Positions 1-9,013 of a stretch of DNA of 64,000 bases are shown piece by piece. The stretch is from Mucilaginibacter gracilis (GTDB lineage: Bacteria; Bacteroidota; Bacteroidia; Sphingobacteriales; Sphingobacteriaceae). Within the stretch, counting starts at the first letter, position 1. Each line of letters opens with the position of its first letter. The DNA lies in NCBI RefSeq assembly GCF_003633615.1, contig NZ_RBKU01000001.1:744001-808000 (forward strand). Direction: 5' to 3'. The notes under the pieces were generated by a model. The model saw only the letters and a list, made by a program, of their open reading frames with translations, did not search any database and was not told the DNA's origin. The position numbers and the translations under genes were made by a program.

Positions 1-613
1 GTGTTTCAGATTTTGGAGTTATTATGGTCTCGTTAGTAGTTTCAGCCGTTGCCGCTTCTCGTTTCTCTCTTTCGGCATCCAGCCATTCTTTAAATTCGGC
101 TTCAGACCGCTTTGGCTTAATGGCTGTTTCAGTAGCATAGATTAGTTCCCTTAAAAACTTTTCCCGCAGCTTGACTGATTCGCCAAGGTCTTCTGCAAAT
201 TTGCTGCTTACTTCGATTTCCGCATTGGTGGATTGCAGTCCGTTAACAATAAATAAATATTCCAGGTTGACGGAAAAAACAAAGTGACGTTCATAGACCT
301 GCGTCATTTCCGAATGGTGGTCGTGGTAATTTCTCCAAAATTCCTTAAAACGTTCCCGGACTTTGGCAAGTTCTTCCAATTGTAACTTGATGCGTTCTTT
401 ATCTAATGCTATCAGATCGATAAAGGCCATATCTTTCAATACCCGTAATTCGCTCCGGTAAGAAAAACTGTCATAGTATTGGGTCTGATGGCTTATGTCG
501 TAGACCTTAACATGCTTCTTTTCATTCGTTCCCCATTCCATGTGAATATCATCCTCGATGATGCGCAGATCAAATGTTTGGATACGGGTAAGAAATTCTT
601 TCAAGTGCTGCAT
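1..613 (-). CDS. Hypothetical charged protein, cut by left edge
   Basis: An ATG at 613 opens a minus-strand frame that runs to base 1 without a stop, giving about 204 residues of an incomplete protein. It starts MQHLKEFLTRIQ. The sequence is strongly charged, with many Lys, Glu and Arg residues, and the last visible 40 residues are almost all polar, which suggests a helical or coiled, soluble cytoplasmic protein. No signal peptide or membrane segment is present. I do not recognise the family. Codon use looks genuine over the whole stretch, so I treat it as a real gene. Its partners lie outside the window. Confidence 0.6.
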   Translation of the reverse strand, partial: MQHLKEFLTRIQTFDLRIIEDDIHMEWGTNEKKHVKVYDISHQTQYYDSFSYRSELRVLKDMAFIDLIALDKERIKLQLEELAKVRERFKEFWRNYHDHHSEMTQVYERHFVFSVNLEYLFIVNGLQSTNAEIEVSSKFAEDLGESVKLREKFLRELIYATETAIKPKRSEAEFKEWLDAEREKREAATAETTNETIITPKSET

Positions 614-1068
614 AGGCGGGCAGATTTACATATGCAAATTTAAGTATTATATAGTCAACACAAAAGCACACAACTGCTCCTCTATAAATAATACCTGCCC
701 TACTTGCCGGACAAATGTCCAAAATAGGTGATTAAAACTTATTTTCACTTGCTTCCAAACTATAATCAGCCCCTTGCCAACAGCCTTGTCACTGATTTCA
801 GCTTCAATACCCGAAGTACCGATGAAATTTATGGCTTAGACAACATATTTAGATGGATATGATTCGTCAGATCTCCAGGATGTCAGCGCACTGGCTTTTG
901 AATCGTATTCAGGACGTCTAAAATTCACGCGTCTTTCCAGACAAATATTCATAACCGGAATTTTCAATAAGTAGCCACCGGCACCAAGATGTTCCTGTTG
1001 ACTACAGCACCGAAACTGGCTAAAATATTTAAAGGGCAGCCCCATTTAGAATACTGCCCTTTAATAAT
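614..1068. other. Intergenic stretch with no supported gene
   Basis: The stretch separates the left-edge gene from the 3' end of the lipoprotein gene. A 69-codon minus-strand frame (836-1045) exists, but it has no recognisable motif and an unconvincing composition, so I do not call it. No RNA gene, hairpin terminator or repeat was seen. Confidence 0.5.
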
Positions 1069-1848
1069 TTATTTCGATGTCAGATCGGCATCAATTTCAT
1101 AAAACAACCCTTTATATTCAAAATCTTCTGGTAGGCCTGACTCGAAGAAACTGAAGCTAACGATATAAACGTTATAACTCGTTCTTGTGAGTGTATTAAC
1201 ATAAGTTTGGTATATCAAACCATCTCCAGTCATTGCTGGTGCTTTGGTAACAGAATTTAAAAAACTGAATTTAAAATTCTGCTGTTGTGTACCATTTACC
1301 ACGGGCCGTTGAATCACTATAAAATCACTGCTCAATGTTGTGGTCACATTAGGAATGGTTGTGAATAACTCGTAAACACCCTTAACGTTTGGTGCCCATA
1401 CCTGAACATCAATCTTTTCAAATCCAAGTAATGCCAAATCATGTTTAATCTTTATTTTCATGTAACCGTCAGGTGCCGGTGTAACATTTTCCAATGGATT
1501 GGCGGGAGGTGGTGGCGGCGGGGGAAGTTCAGTCAGTAATACCGGGACCGTGGTACTATCCGGCTGATAAATATAATACTTTTGAGAACCTGCAATAGTC
1601 AGTTTAAAATCTGTAATTTTTTCACCATTACTTTTATAAAGCTCAAAGCTCTTATCGCCATACTCAGACGTGAGCACCCATCCTCCAGAATACTTTTTAC
1701 CCTTGTATAAAATATAGGGTGTTATAGCATACTTTGTTGCGTTCACAAATTCCGTCTGTGCAAACCTTACCCTTGCAGTTTCTTCTGTTTTTTTACAAGC
1801 GGTCATGCAGAAGAGCAAAACCAGCAGGCGCAATAGCATATTTTTCAT
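1069..1848 (-). CDS. Lipoprotein of unknown function next to TonB receptor
   Basis: The 259-residue product begins with a lipoprotein signal: hydrophobic residues 5-16 followed by a lipobox ending in Cys at about residue 18 (CMTACKK). It is therefore probably anchored in the outer membrane. A run of seven prolines near residue 109 forms a hinge between an N-terminal beta-rich half and a C-terminal half. I recognise no catalytic motif. The start is 4 bases past the stop of the TonB receptor, so the two are probably co-transcribed. In Bacteroidota a lipoprotein in this position often forms a surface lid or substrate-binding partner for the receptor, but this one is much shorter than SusD proteins (about 500 residues) and has no visible SusD similarity. 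Confidence 0.7.
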   Translation of the reverse strand: MKNMLLRLLVLLFCMTACKKTEETARVRFAQTEFVNATKYAITPYILYKGKKYSGGWVLTSEYGDKSFELYKSNGEKITDFKLTIAGSQKYYIYQPDSTTVPVLLTELPPPPPPPANPLENVTPAPDGYMKIKIKHDLALLGFEKIDVQVWAPNVKGVYELFTTIPNVTTTLSSDFIVIQRPVVNGTQQQNFKFSFLNSVTKAPAMTGDGLIYQTYVNTLTRTSYNVYIVSFSFFESGLPEDFEYKGLFYEIDADLTSK

Positions 1849-1852
1849 TTTC

Positions 1853-4800
1853 TTAGAATTTATAGGTGACTGTTAAACTTGGGGTAATCCCGTATTTGAT
1901 GCGGTAACGTACGGCATCGTACTCTTTTTCATAGCTGTCTTTACCAAAAGAAGTGTTATAAGTGCTGGTGCCGGAAACTTGTTTATATCCGTTCGAGTTG
2001 ATATAATAGATCGACGTTGAATTAAGCAGGTTGCCTACATTCAGCTTAATGTCCATCTTTTGTTTTAGAAAACGGGCATATAGTTGCAAATCGATCAGAT
2101 CTCGCCCGTTCTCATATTCTGTTAAATTGGGATTGCTGCTGATCGTGTAAGTACGGCGGCCCGCTTTGTTGTAGCTTAGGGTTAAGCCATAGTTAGGGGA
2201 AGAATAACTGATCCCGGCGTTGACCGTATAAGGTGATTGACCGTATAAGGCACGCGTTTCCTGGTTCTCAACAATAGTTCCATTCCCTAAGGTACTCAGC
2301 GTATGGATCTTCGATTTAATCAGCGTGCCGTTGCCAAACAGCGTAATATTACGTAACCACTGCTGATCAGATAAAAAGCCCAGCGTTTTGCGAATTTCCA
2401 GTTCCATCCCATAATTAACGGCATCCTTTTGATTCTGGTAACGATAACGGGTCACTTTAGTAGCGTCCCTGTCAACCACCAGCTCAATAGGCTTATCAAA
2501 TGATTTGTAAAAACCCGACACGGAAACGATCTCACCTACTGAAGGATACCACTCATAGCGTAAATCGCTGTTTTTGATCTTGGTGCTTACGACATCGTCG
2601 CCTACGATATCAGCATTTAAAAACGGATCATAAAAGCCGAAATAAGATGTTTCCCTGAAATCCGGGCGGATAACCGTTTTTGCAAACGATGCCCTGAAAT
2701 TCATTTTAGAGGTAATGCTGTAGATTAAATTAGCAGATGGCAGATAAGTGGTGTTTTTTTCACCGGTAACATTTCGTAAACTGGATTTATCCGAGATCAG
2801 GGGCTGCTTATTTTGCAAGTCATAGTTTTCTCCCCGCACCCCATAAACGATCCTGATCTTTTTCAGGAAGCGTTGATCGAGCATCAAGTAAAAAGCATGA
2901 AATTTAGAGGAACCATCAAATTGAGACCCATTATTTCCATCAGCCAGGTAATAAGCCTGGTTTGAATGTTCACCGGTACCTATATTTTCCGGGGCAAGCA
3001 CTTCTTCATAAGGGCGGTCAAAGGCGTTAAATGCCCTGTCCTCGGTCCTTATTTTCAAAGTGGTGGCACTCAAATCCCGTTTTTTGTATATACCGCTATA
3101 TCCGCCTTTTATTAAACTTTTATCACCCAGAAAATTAAAGGGCTGGCTCAGGTTTGCCCCCCAATTATAATCGGTTTCCTTTGTATCGGTAAATAGGCGA
3201 TAATCATAATCAGGCGAATTCTGTGCAGGGTTAACCACTGCCGGGGTCTGGTAGTATTCATTACCATCATCGGTCCGCCCGGTTAAACGGTAAGTAAATT
3301 TGGTGCGATCTTTTACTTCCTGCCTTACCGTAGTGATGCCGCCCAGCCAGCTTAATTTAAGACCGGCGTTGGTTAATTTGTATTCACCCTCCAGTTTGTG
3401 TTGCAAAATGCGGGTGATCTCCGGGGTTTGCAGGTTTTGCTGTGTACGGGCATAATCGTTATCAAAACCAGCGCTGGCAAACATACCCGTAGAGGTGTTG
3501 AGTATGTTGTTAAAGATCTGGGAATAAAGGTTCTTAAATCCTATCTTATAGTTCTTTCCCTGGATGCCGGTATTGAACTGTGCGCCGATGGTGCTATTAT
3601 ATTTGTATATATGACCGTTACGGCGGCGGCCTGCGCTGTCGATATAGTTTGGCCCGGCTGCGGGATAACCGTAATTGGCCAGAAACTCCCTTACATCCTG
3701 AAAATCGTTCGTTTCCTGGCTGTTACGGAAACTTAAACCGGCTACAAAACCTATCTTCTGGTCGTTCTTCAAATCATAAGTACGCCCTAATGAGATTCGG
3801 TAGTTTTGGTTAGCGCCACCGGTAGAGGTATAGCGTTTAAAGGCATCGGGGCTGAACAATTTACTTTGCGGCACGGCATAATCTGGTACGGCCACGCTAC
3901 CCCAGGATTGGATCCCGGCAGGCAGCTTGCGGTGTCCGTCGTCAAAGCCCCAAAAGTCATACTTGCCCCTCTTGCCCGATTCAACAAAATTCTTGCCTAA
4001 TACATTGCTGTTAAAACCCGTACCCAGCGAAAGGACGGTGAAATTTTCCAGCGGAATGTCCAGCGTATTTACAGAAACCTGTCCGCCGGCAAATTCGGCC
4101 GATACATCCGGGGTAGCTGTTTTGTTCACCACCACATTACTCACCATTTCTACCGGGATCACATCAAAGGCGAAATTGCGGCGGTTCATGTCTGTGCTGG
4201 GTAATACGATCCCGTCAATCATACCTTGGTTATAGCGTTCGGTTAAACCACGCACAACGATATAACGGTTATCCACCGTGCTTACACCGCTTACCCTTTT
4301 TAGCACCTGCCCCATGTTATTATCCGGAGTGCGGGCTATCTGTTCGGCACTGATGCCATCGGTTACGCTGGCGGCGTTTTTTTGCGTTGCGTAAAGGCCT
4401 GCGGTGGCTTCTTTTTTATAGGAGGATTGTATCACTACCGCATTCAGCGCGTTGGATGCGGTTAGCAATACGATATCCAGTTTGGTTAGCCCGTCTGCTT
4501 TTACAACAACATCGGCTATCCGCTTGGTTTGAAAGGAAACGTAACTCACTTCAACCGTGTAAGTACCAGGTGGCGCGGTAATACTATAGGAGCCATCGAC
4601 AGCGCTTGCGATAGTCGTATTCAGCTCAATGATCCTGATATTGGCTCCCGGCAGGCTCTCACCTTTATCGTCCACTACCTTGCCATAAATCTTCCCGGGC
4701 GGTATGGGTACCGGTTTACTGTCTATCACGATAAACCCGCCCACGGCTTTGTAAAGCAGGTTGGTGTGTTCAACAATACTATTTAATGCTTCTATCACGG

Positions 4801-5080
4801 TGATACCGGAAGCCATAATGGTTGTTTTTTTACTGATACCTGCTGTAGCTTTGTCCCTGATAAAAAACTGGACGTTGCCCTGTTTTTCTATCGCTGCCAG
4901 GCATTGCGCAACGGTAGCTTTTTCTAATTTTAAGGATATCTGCCGGTTAAGATCCTGACTTCTGGCGGTACTGGCATATAATACGCCGAAGAATGCCATC
5001 TGTATGGCCGTGATGATCAGCGAGGTTCTCATAATCAATCGGAAATAAGGATATTGTTGTAATCCTTTTTGTTTTTGCAT
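1853..5080 (-). CDS. TonB-dependent receptor with STN signalling domain
   Basis: This is a 1075-residue outer-membrane receptor. After a long N-terminal signal (residues 1-42, ending STARSQ) comes an STN domain (about 48-118), the periplasmic domain that contacts a FecR anti-sigma factor. A carboxypeptidase-regulatory-like Ig domain follows (about 128-205, GKIYGKVVDDKGESLPGA). The plug is at about 225-345 (QVLKRVSGVSTVDNRYIVVR) and the beta-barrel ends in TVTYKF. Together with the FecR and sigma genes upstream it makes a trans-envelope signalling set: substrate binding releases the sigma factor through FecR. A second possible start at codon 17 (MRTSLI) would still leave a signal peptide. No SusD homologue is adjacent, so the substrate is unknown. 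Confidence 0.9.
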   Translation of the reverse strand: MQKQKGLQQYPYFRLIMRTSLIITAIQMAFFGVLYASTARSQDLNRQISLKLEKATVAQCLAAIEKQGNVQFFIRDKATAGISKKTTIMASGITVIEALNSIVEHTNLLYKAVGGFIVIDSKPVPIPPGKIYGKVVDDKGESLPGANIRIIELNTTIASAVDGSYSITAPPGTYTVEVSYVSFQTKRIADVVVKADGLTKLDIVLLTASNALNAVVIQSSYKKEATAGLYATQKNAASVTDGISAEQIARTPDNNMGQVLKRVSGVSTVDNRYIVVRGLTERYNQGMIDGIVLPSTDMNRRNFAFDVIPVEMVSNVVVNKTATPDVSAEFAGGQVSVNTLDIPLENFTVLSLGTGFNSNVLGKNFVESGKRGKYDFWGFDDGHRKLPAGIQSWGSVAVPDYAVPQSKLFSPDAFKRYTSTGGANQNYRISLGRTYDLKNDQKIGFVAGLSFRNSQETNDFQDVREFLANYGYPAAGPNYIDSAGRRRNGHIYKYNSTIGAQFNTGIQGKNYKIGFKNLYSQIFNNILNTSTGMFASAGFDNDYARTQQNLQTPEITRILQHKLEGEYKLTNAGLKLSWLGGITTVRQEVKDRTKFTYRLTGRTDDGNEYYQTPAVVNPAQNSPDYDYRLFTDTKETDYNWGANLSQPFNFLGDKSLIKGGYSGIYKKRDLSATTLKIRTEDRAFNAFDRPYEEVLAPENIGTGEHSNQAYYLADGNNGSQFDGSSKFHAFYLMLDQRFLKKIRIVYGVRGENYDLQNKQPLISDKSSLRNVTGEKNTTYLPSANLIYSITSKMNFRASFAKTVIRPDFRETSYFGFYDPFLNADIVGDDVVSTKIKNSDLRYEWYPSVGEIVSVSGFYKSFDKPIELVVDRDATKVTRYRYQNQKDAVNYGMELEIRKTLGFLSDQQWLRNITLFGNGTLIKSKIHTLSTLGNGTIVENQETRALYGQSPYTVNAGISYSSPNYGLTLSYNKAGRRTYTISSNPNLTEYENGRDLIDLQLYARFLKQKMDIKLNVGNLLNSTSIYYINSNGYKQVSGTSTYNTSFGKDSYEKEYDAVRYRIKYGITPSLTVTYKF

Positions 5081-5204
5081 CTTTGTGATAATTACGGTTG
5101 GTTTCTTTTAAGAAACCTAATTTGTTAATTGCCGGAAGTTTTACTCCCGGGATATTTACATAAAGCCACCTGGCGACCAAACCGAGGCTTTTTGTGCGAT
5201 AGGG

Positions 5205-5232
5205 CCGTCCCTTTACAGGGGACGGTTTTTTT
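5205..5232 (+). terminator. Hairpin with T-tract on the strand opposite to the genes
   Basis: Arms CCGTCCC (5205-5211) and GGGACGG (5219-5225) enclose a 7-base loop and are followed by seven T residues (5226-5232). This is a good intrinsic terminator on the plus strand, but both flanking genes are on the minus strand. It could stop antisense transcription into fecR or act as a structure in the fecR-receptor leader. Confidence 0.4.
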
Positions 5233-5273
5233 ATGGGGTGAGTACTATCTATTTCATATTGATGGTTTTATGG

Positions 5274-6305
5274 TTAATAAATACGGATAGTTGAATCTTT
5301 AAGCGCGTATTTGAAGTGTCCGGTAATGCTTAACACCTCCATGGCATCCTTAACCGAAATGGTTGGCGGCAGCACACCCGAAATAGCTTCTTTTGCCCTT
5401 TTTGGGTTGTTAATATTGATCTTCACTTTATACCATCGTTCCAGGTCTTCGGCCATGTGGGATAACGACGCATGCTGAAAAACCAGCTTACCCTGTTTCC
5501 ATTGGGTAAGACCGTCAACCGCGATAAAATTAGAGGTTACCTTTTGTGTTGCGGCATCCCAGCTTACCATTTGCCCGGGTAATAAAACGGCTAAAGGTTT
5601 AACTTTTAATGAGCCGGTATCAAGGCTCCCTACGCTCACCTTACCCGTAGCTACACTAACACTGACCGGTCGGTTCGGGAAAGCTTCTATTTTGAAGGAG
5701 GTGCCCAATACGCAGGTTTGTACTCCCGCAGCATGTACGATGAAAGCCTTTTTAGGGTTATGTACAACCTCGAAAAAAGCTTCACCTGTTAAACGGATAT
5801 CCCGTGTTTTACCGGTGAACCGTTCGGGAAACTGAATGCTGCTGCCCGCGCCCAGATAGATAATGGAGCTATCGGGTAATATAATGGTGGACCGCTGCCC
5901 GTAAGGATTGTGTTTTTCTACCATCGCAATTACAGGCGGCGGCTGATTATTTCTGTTATGAAACACCCAGAATGCACTAAAGCCAATGATGGTGGTGATC
6001 CATATCGCCGCATATTTTAAATAGAAAGGCTTTCCTGGTGGTTTCAGGACAGGATATACTTTTTCGTTATCTGCCTCCGAAATAAGCGTACGGATTCTTT
6101 GTTTCCACTGGTGCATTTGTTCATCGGATGGATTTTCTACCTGGGTATCCTCTATCGTTTTTTGCCATTCGCCGGTTAATAGTTCATGCAACTGCTGTTC
6201 GTTGCCGGGATGTTCCAGCCATTTTAAAACCAAGGCCGTTTCTGTGGCTGTACACTGGTTTTCCAGGAATTTTTCTAATAGTGCTCGCGTTACCTGTTCT
6301 TCCAT
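5274..6305 (-). CDS. FecR-family anti-sigma factor
   Basis: The 343-residue inner-membrane anti-sigma factor has three parts. A cytoplasmic N-terminal region (about 1-90) holds the sigma partner. A single membrane helix follows at about residues 95-115 (YAAIWITTIIGFSAFWVF). The periplasmic part contains the FecR core (about 130-225, including ILPDSSIIYLGAGS and GEAFFEV) and a C-terminal DUF4974-like domain (about 270-343). It lies between the sigma gene and the STN-containing receptor it is expected to contact. The length is typical for the family in Bacteroidota. Confidence 0.92.
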   Translation of the reverse strand: MEEQVTRALLEKFLENQCTATETALVLKWLEHPGNEQQLHELLTGEWQKTIEDTQVENPSDEQMHQWKQRIRTLISEADNEKVYPVLKPPGKPFYLKYAAIWITTIIGFSAFWVFHNRNNQPPPVIAMVEKHNPYGQRSTIILPDSSIIYLGAGSSIQFPERFTGKTRDIRLTGEAFFEVVHNPKKAFIVHAAGVQTCVLGTSFKIEAFPNRPVSVSVATGKVSVGSLDTGSLKVKPLAVLLPGQMVSWDAATQKVTSNFIAVDGLTQWKQGKLVFQHASLSHMAEDLERWYKVKININNPKRAKEAISGVLPPTISVKDAMEVLSITGHFKYALKDSTIRIY

Positions 6306-6548
6306 TTTTGTTGTTCATTAAGCATGACGCAACAAATCGGCGGTACTACCAACGCAATCGAAAATAAATTTTACGTTTGGGGGATCGTGAAATTCATGAG
6401 CTATTGCCGCACCCACTTTTTATAGATAGTAATGTGGTGGGCCGGGACGGTTGAATCGAGCCGATAGTGTCTAGTTCAGATCCTATATTGACGTTATTGG
6501 CGGACACTACTGGAAAACGGTAAAATCTATAATGCGAGCACTATTCAA

Positions 6549-7034
6549 TTAATGCAGGCTGATTACCCGCGTGATTTTCCAGGACCCGTTTTCTTTTTTC
6601 CAGACATGCACGAATCGGGCGTAGGTGGAGTTAGGGCCGGTGTCATGGATGCTATGGAACCGGTGATAACCCATCTCGACCGCGCCATAGTCTTTGATCG
6701 GGTAAACTTCGATACTCCCTTTCAGTAATTCGCGGGTGACCTGCCCACAAATGTTTTTTTTATAAGCATCCGTAAGTTGCTTTTTGGACGTAACTAAGCC
6801 GCCCTGGTCATGAAAAAACTCCATGTCCTCCGATAATAGACTGTCCTGCACATCAATCTTGCAGTGGTTGTAACTGTCCTCCCATAAGCTGTCCATCCGA
6901 ACGATTTCCTGATAGAGCTCCTTTGATACGGGCTTATAAACCGGATACGGGTTATTTTGCGCTTTTGTACGAAATGCCGAAGCCATGATCAGTATCAGCA
7001 GCAGACTGAATAGGGTGTTTTTTTTAGTTGTCAT
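6549..7034 (-). CDS. Secreted NTF2-like (DUF4440/SnoaL-type) protein
   Basis: The 161-residue protein has a signal peptide (about 1-26, ending FRTKAQ) and an NTF2-like alpha+beta cone fold, inferred from the C-terminal pattern YARFVHVWKKENGSWKITR. That pattern is characteristic of DUF4440/SnoaL-like domains. Such domains bind small ligands or act as isomerases or dehydratases, but no catalytic pair is clear here. The gene sits between the sigma factor and FecR on the same strand, which is unusual for these sets, so it is either a passenger or an accessory periplasmic protein of the same regulon. Confidence 0.75.
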   Translation of the reverse strand: MTTKKNTLFSLLLILIMASAFRTKAQNNPYPVYKPVSKELYQEIVRMDSLWEDSYNHCKIDVQDSLLSEDMEFFHDQGGLVTSKKQLTDAYKKNICGQVTRELLKGSIEVYPIKDYGAVEMGYHRFHSIHDTGPNSTYARFVHVWKKENGSWKITRVISLH

Positions 7035-7342
7035 ATCGTGTAAGACGCTAAGTTTTCTGGTTTCGTGACAATAATAAATAACGCTGGTGGCATTAATAAT
7101 TTCAACTCAATTTACAGCAATTTTGCCACTTGATCAATATTTACACTCAGCACTTGGGTATCTTTTACATTTCATCTGTACCCGTTTTCGATATATCGCG
7201 TGTTGCTGGCTTTTAACAGGATAAATTGCAGAGATGGAAATCGGGTGCATCAAAAGCTACAAAAATTGGTGCATGATAAGCTCAAAAACGACAAATCCGG
7301 GTGTCTGAGGTTGGGCGAGGATGCTTGGCTAATGCAGTAAAC
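7035..7342. other. Intergenic stretch between sigma gene and NTF2-like gene
   Basis: No gene is supported here. An imperfect direct repeat starting GGTGCAT occurs at 7244 and again at 7268 (24-base spacing), each followed by an A-rich stretch containing AAGCT. Its meaning is unknown. Confidence 0.35.
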
Positions 7343-7936
7343 TTATCGCTTCATCAGGAATAGCAGCATGACAGTCAGGGTTGCATCTATATATTTGCCC
7401 AGATGCTCACGAAAATATTGGAGTGAAGCGGTCATATGGTTCCTCACGGTATTCAGAGAAAGATTGAGCTGACCGGCGATCTCCGCATAGCTTTTATTTT
7501 CAAAACGGCTCATTTCAAATACCAGCCTGCGCTGCGGACTTAACTTATTTAGTTTTTGCTGATAGATCCCTTCTGCTTCGCGGCTGTATAGATCATAATC
7601 GGCACTCCTGGCCAACCCGGTAAACTCATTATGAATGACTTCGAGACTGGTCGTCACGATGGCTCTTTTCCGTACATGGCTGATCACCGTATTACGCATG
7701 GCACCAAACAGATACGGCAACAGATCTCCCCGGAGTTCTATCTGGTGGCGTTTCTTCCAAAGCATCAGCATCAGGTCCATAACCAATTCTTCGGCTATAA
7801 CCGGATCTTTGATATAATGAAGGGTGAAATTAAACAGCCTGCGGAAATATCTTTCAAACAAGATCTCGTAGGCAGATTGATCGTCCTGGCGGCATTTTTT
7901 AAGTAAGGAGTGATCTGTTAAATCTTTTAATGCCAT
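7343..7936 (-). CDS. ECF RNA polymerase sigma factor
   Basis: This is a sigma-70 family extracytoplasmic-function factor of the Bacteroidota expansion type. Region 2 is at about residues 15-80 (AYEILFERYFRRLFNFTLHY, then EELVMDLMLMLW). Region 4 is at about 125-180 (LSPQRRLVFEMSRFENKSYA and LNLSLNTVRNHM, the helix-turn-helix). I chose the ATG at 7936 (MALKDLTDHSLL), which fits the family better than the ATG ten codons upstream at 7966. A short hydrophobic tail (TLTVMLLFLM) ends the protein. It should drive the FecR/TonB-receptor genes downstream on the same strand. Confidence 0.9.
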   Translation of the reverse strand: MALKDLTDHSLLKKCRQDDQSAYEILFERYFRRLFNFTLHYIKDPVIAEELVMDLMLMLWKKRHQIELRGDLLPYLFGAMRNTVISHVRKRAIVTTSLEVIHNEFTGLARSADYDLYSREAEGIYQQKLNKLSPQRRLVFEMSRFENKSYAEIAGQLNLSLNTVRNHMTASLQYFREHLGKYIDATLTVMLLFLMKR

Positions 7937-7966
7937 ATCGCAACCGAAACGTCTATCCGGGTGCAA

Positions 7967-8384
7967 AGGTAGACCGCCCGGAACAACAGGAGATTAAGTT
8001 CATGTTAACTAATTAGCATGCCGATACTCTCATCTTTGATACAATTGCAGGAGCGGTATTCACTGGAAATACTCTTTAAATCAAATTGGAGTATTAACGT
8101 GGAAAACTATACCTGATTGATCCCGGACCTACAATTAGTTTTATGTTATTTTTTGGCTTTCCCATTATCTTCATCTTCGGAAAAAAGGATGGCGTTTTGC
8201 GCGGCCTTATTGCTTTTTAATATTTGAAAAAAGCGCTTCATCATCGATATGATAAAACGGCTATGTGTATATCCTGATAAAATGCTTATAATAGCCAAAA
8301 AAAATCGCCATTAATACCCAGAAGCCACATCTCATCAGCCCCGAGCACCATTGGTTATCTTTAAAAAAGGATAATGCTGAGGCT
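7967..8384. other. Divergent region between two sigma-factor genes
   Basis: This region separates the two oppositely transcribed sigma genes and should hold both promoters. It contains a possible 32-codon minus-strand gene (8146-8244) and, next to the plus-strand sigma gene, an A8 run at 8297-8304 that appears to break the start of that gene. No clear operator repeat was seen. Confidence 0.5.
8146..8244 (-). CDS. Possible 32-residue small protein
   Basis: Tandem ATGs at 8244 and 8241 open a frame of 32 codons (MMKRFFQILKSNKAAQNAIL, then an acidic and lysine-rich tail). It resembles an amphipathic small protein: a basic, aromatic N-terminus, then a charged tail. There is no homologue I can name. 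It lies upstream of and in the same direction as the sigma gene ending at 7343. It could equally be chance. Confidence 0.25.
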   Translation of the reverse strand: MMKRFFQILKSNKAAQNAILFSEDEDNGKAKK

Positions 8385-8921
8385 ATGGAATCGTTGTATA
8401 AAAAATATGCAAACAGTTTATATAACTATGGGTCTAAGTTTACTGCTGACAAAGACCTGATTAAAGAATGTATCCAGGAACTGTTTGTAACCTTATGGAC
8501 ACGTCGTGCAAGTCTTGGGGAACCGCAAAGTGTCAGGAACTACCTGTTTAAAGCATTCCGGCTTTCTTTGTTCAAAAAAACAAATATGTTGCAAAAGCAA
8601 GAACGCTATGAAGAAACTGAGCATTACCCTTTCGACGCCGCTATTAACATAGAAGAGACGATCATAAATGACGAGGATAAAGCTGCCCTGCAACGCAGGC
8701 TGCAAGCCAGCCTGGACCAACTTACCGCGAGGCAGCGGGAAGCCATCTTTTTAAAGTTTTATGAGGGTTTGAGCTATGAAGAAGTCGCAGAGGTGATGGG
8801 TGTTTCTGTTAAAGGTGCTTACAAAATAATGGCCAGGGCGATTGATGCTTTACGTGAAAAGCTTGACCAGGATGATTTTTTACTGCTACTTTCTCTGTTT
8901 TCTTTAAAATTATTCCATTGA
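8385..8921 (+). CDS. ECF sigma factor, possibly lacking its normal N-terminus
   Basis: The 178-residue frame covers sigma region 2 (LYKKYANSLYNYGSKFTADK, LIKECIQELFVTLW) and region 4 (LTARQREAIFLKFYEGLSYE, then EVMGVSVKGAYKIMARA). The first ATG (8385) cuts into region 2. The codons just upstream still read HWLSLKKDNAEA, which matches what the family has before the ESLYKKY motif. They lead back to an A8 run at 8297-8304, beyond which an ATG at 8282 lies in another frame. With one A fewer, that ATG would read straight into the gene. So the true start may be lost by an indel, or restored by slippage. The gene is followed by fecR and a receptor. Confidence 0.82.
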   Translation: MESLYKKYANSLYNYGSKFTADKDLIKECIQELFVTLWTRRASLGEPQSVRNYLFKAFRLSLFKKTNMLQKQERYEETEHYPFDAAINIEETIINDEDKAALQRRLQASLDQLTARQREAIFLKFYEGLSYEEVAEVMGVSVKGAYKIMARAIDALREKLDQDDFLLLLSLFSLKLFH

Positions 8922-9013
8922 TTTTAAAGGAGTTATAAATAAGTTGAAAGATTTATTGATCCTGATGGGGTAAAAAAGCAAGGTTATAGCTAATCGGAGC
9001 TGAAAGGCAAAAT

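Noticed and set aside
836..1045. 69-codon minus-strand frame after the left-edge gene
   Set aside because: No motif, odd composition, no signal or partner. It could be a decayed piece but nothing supports a gene.
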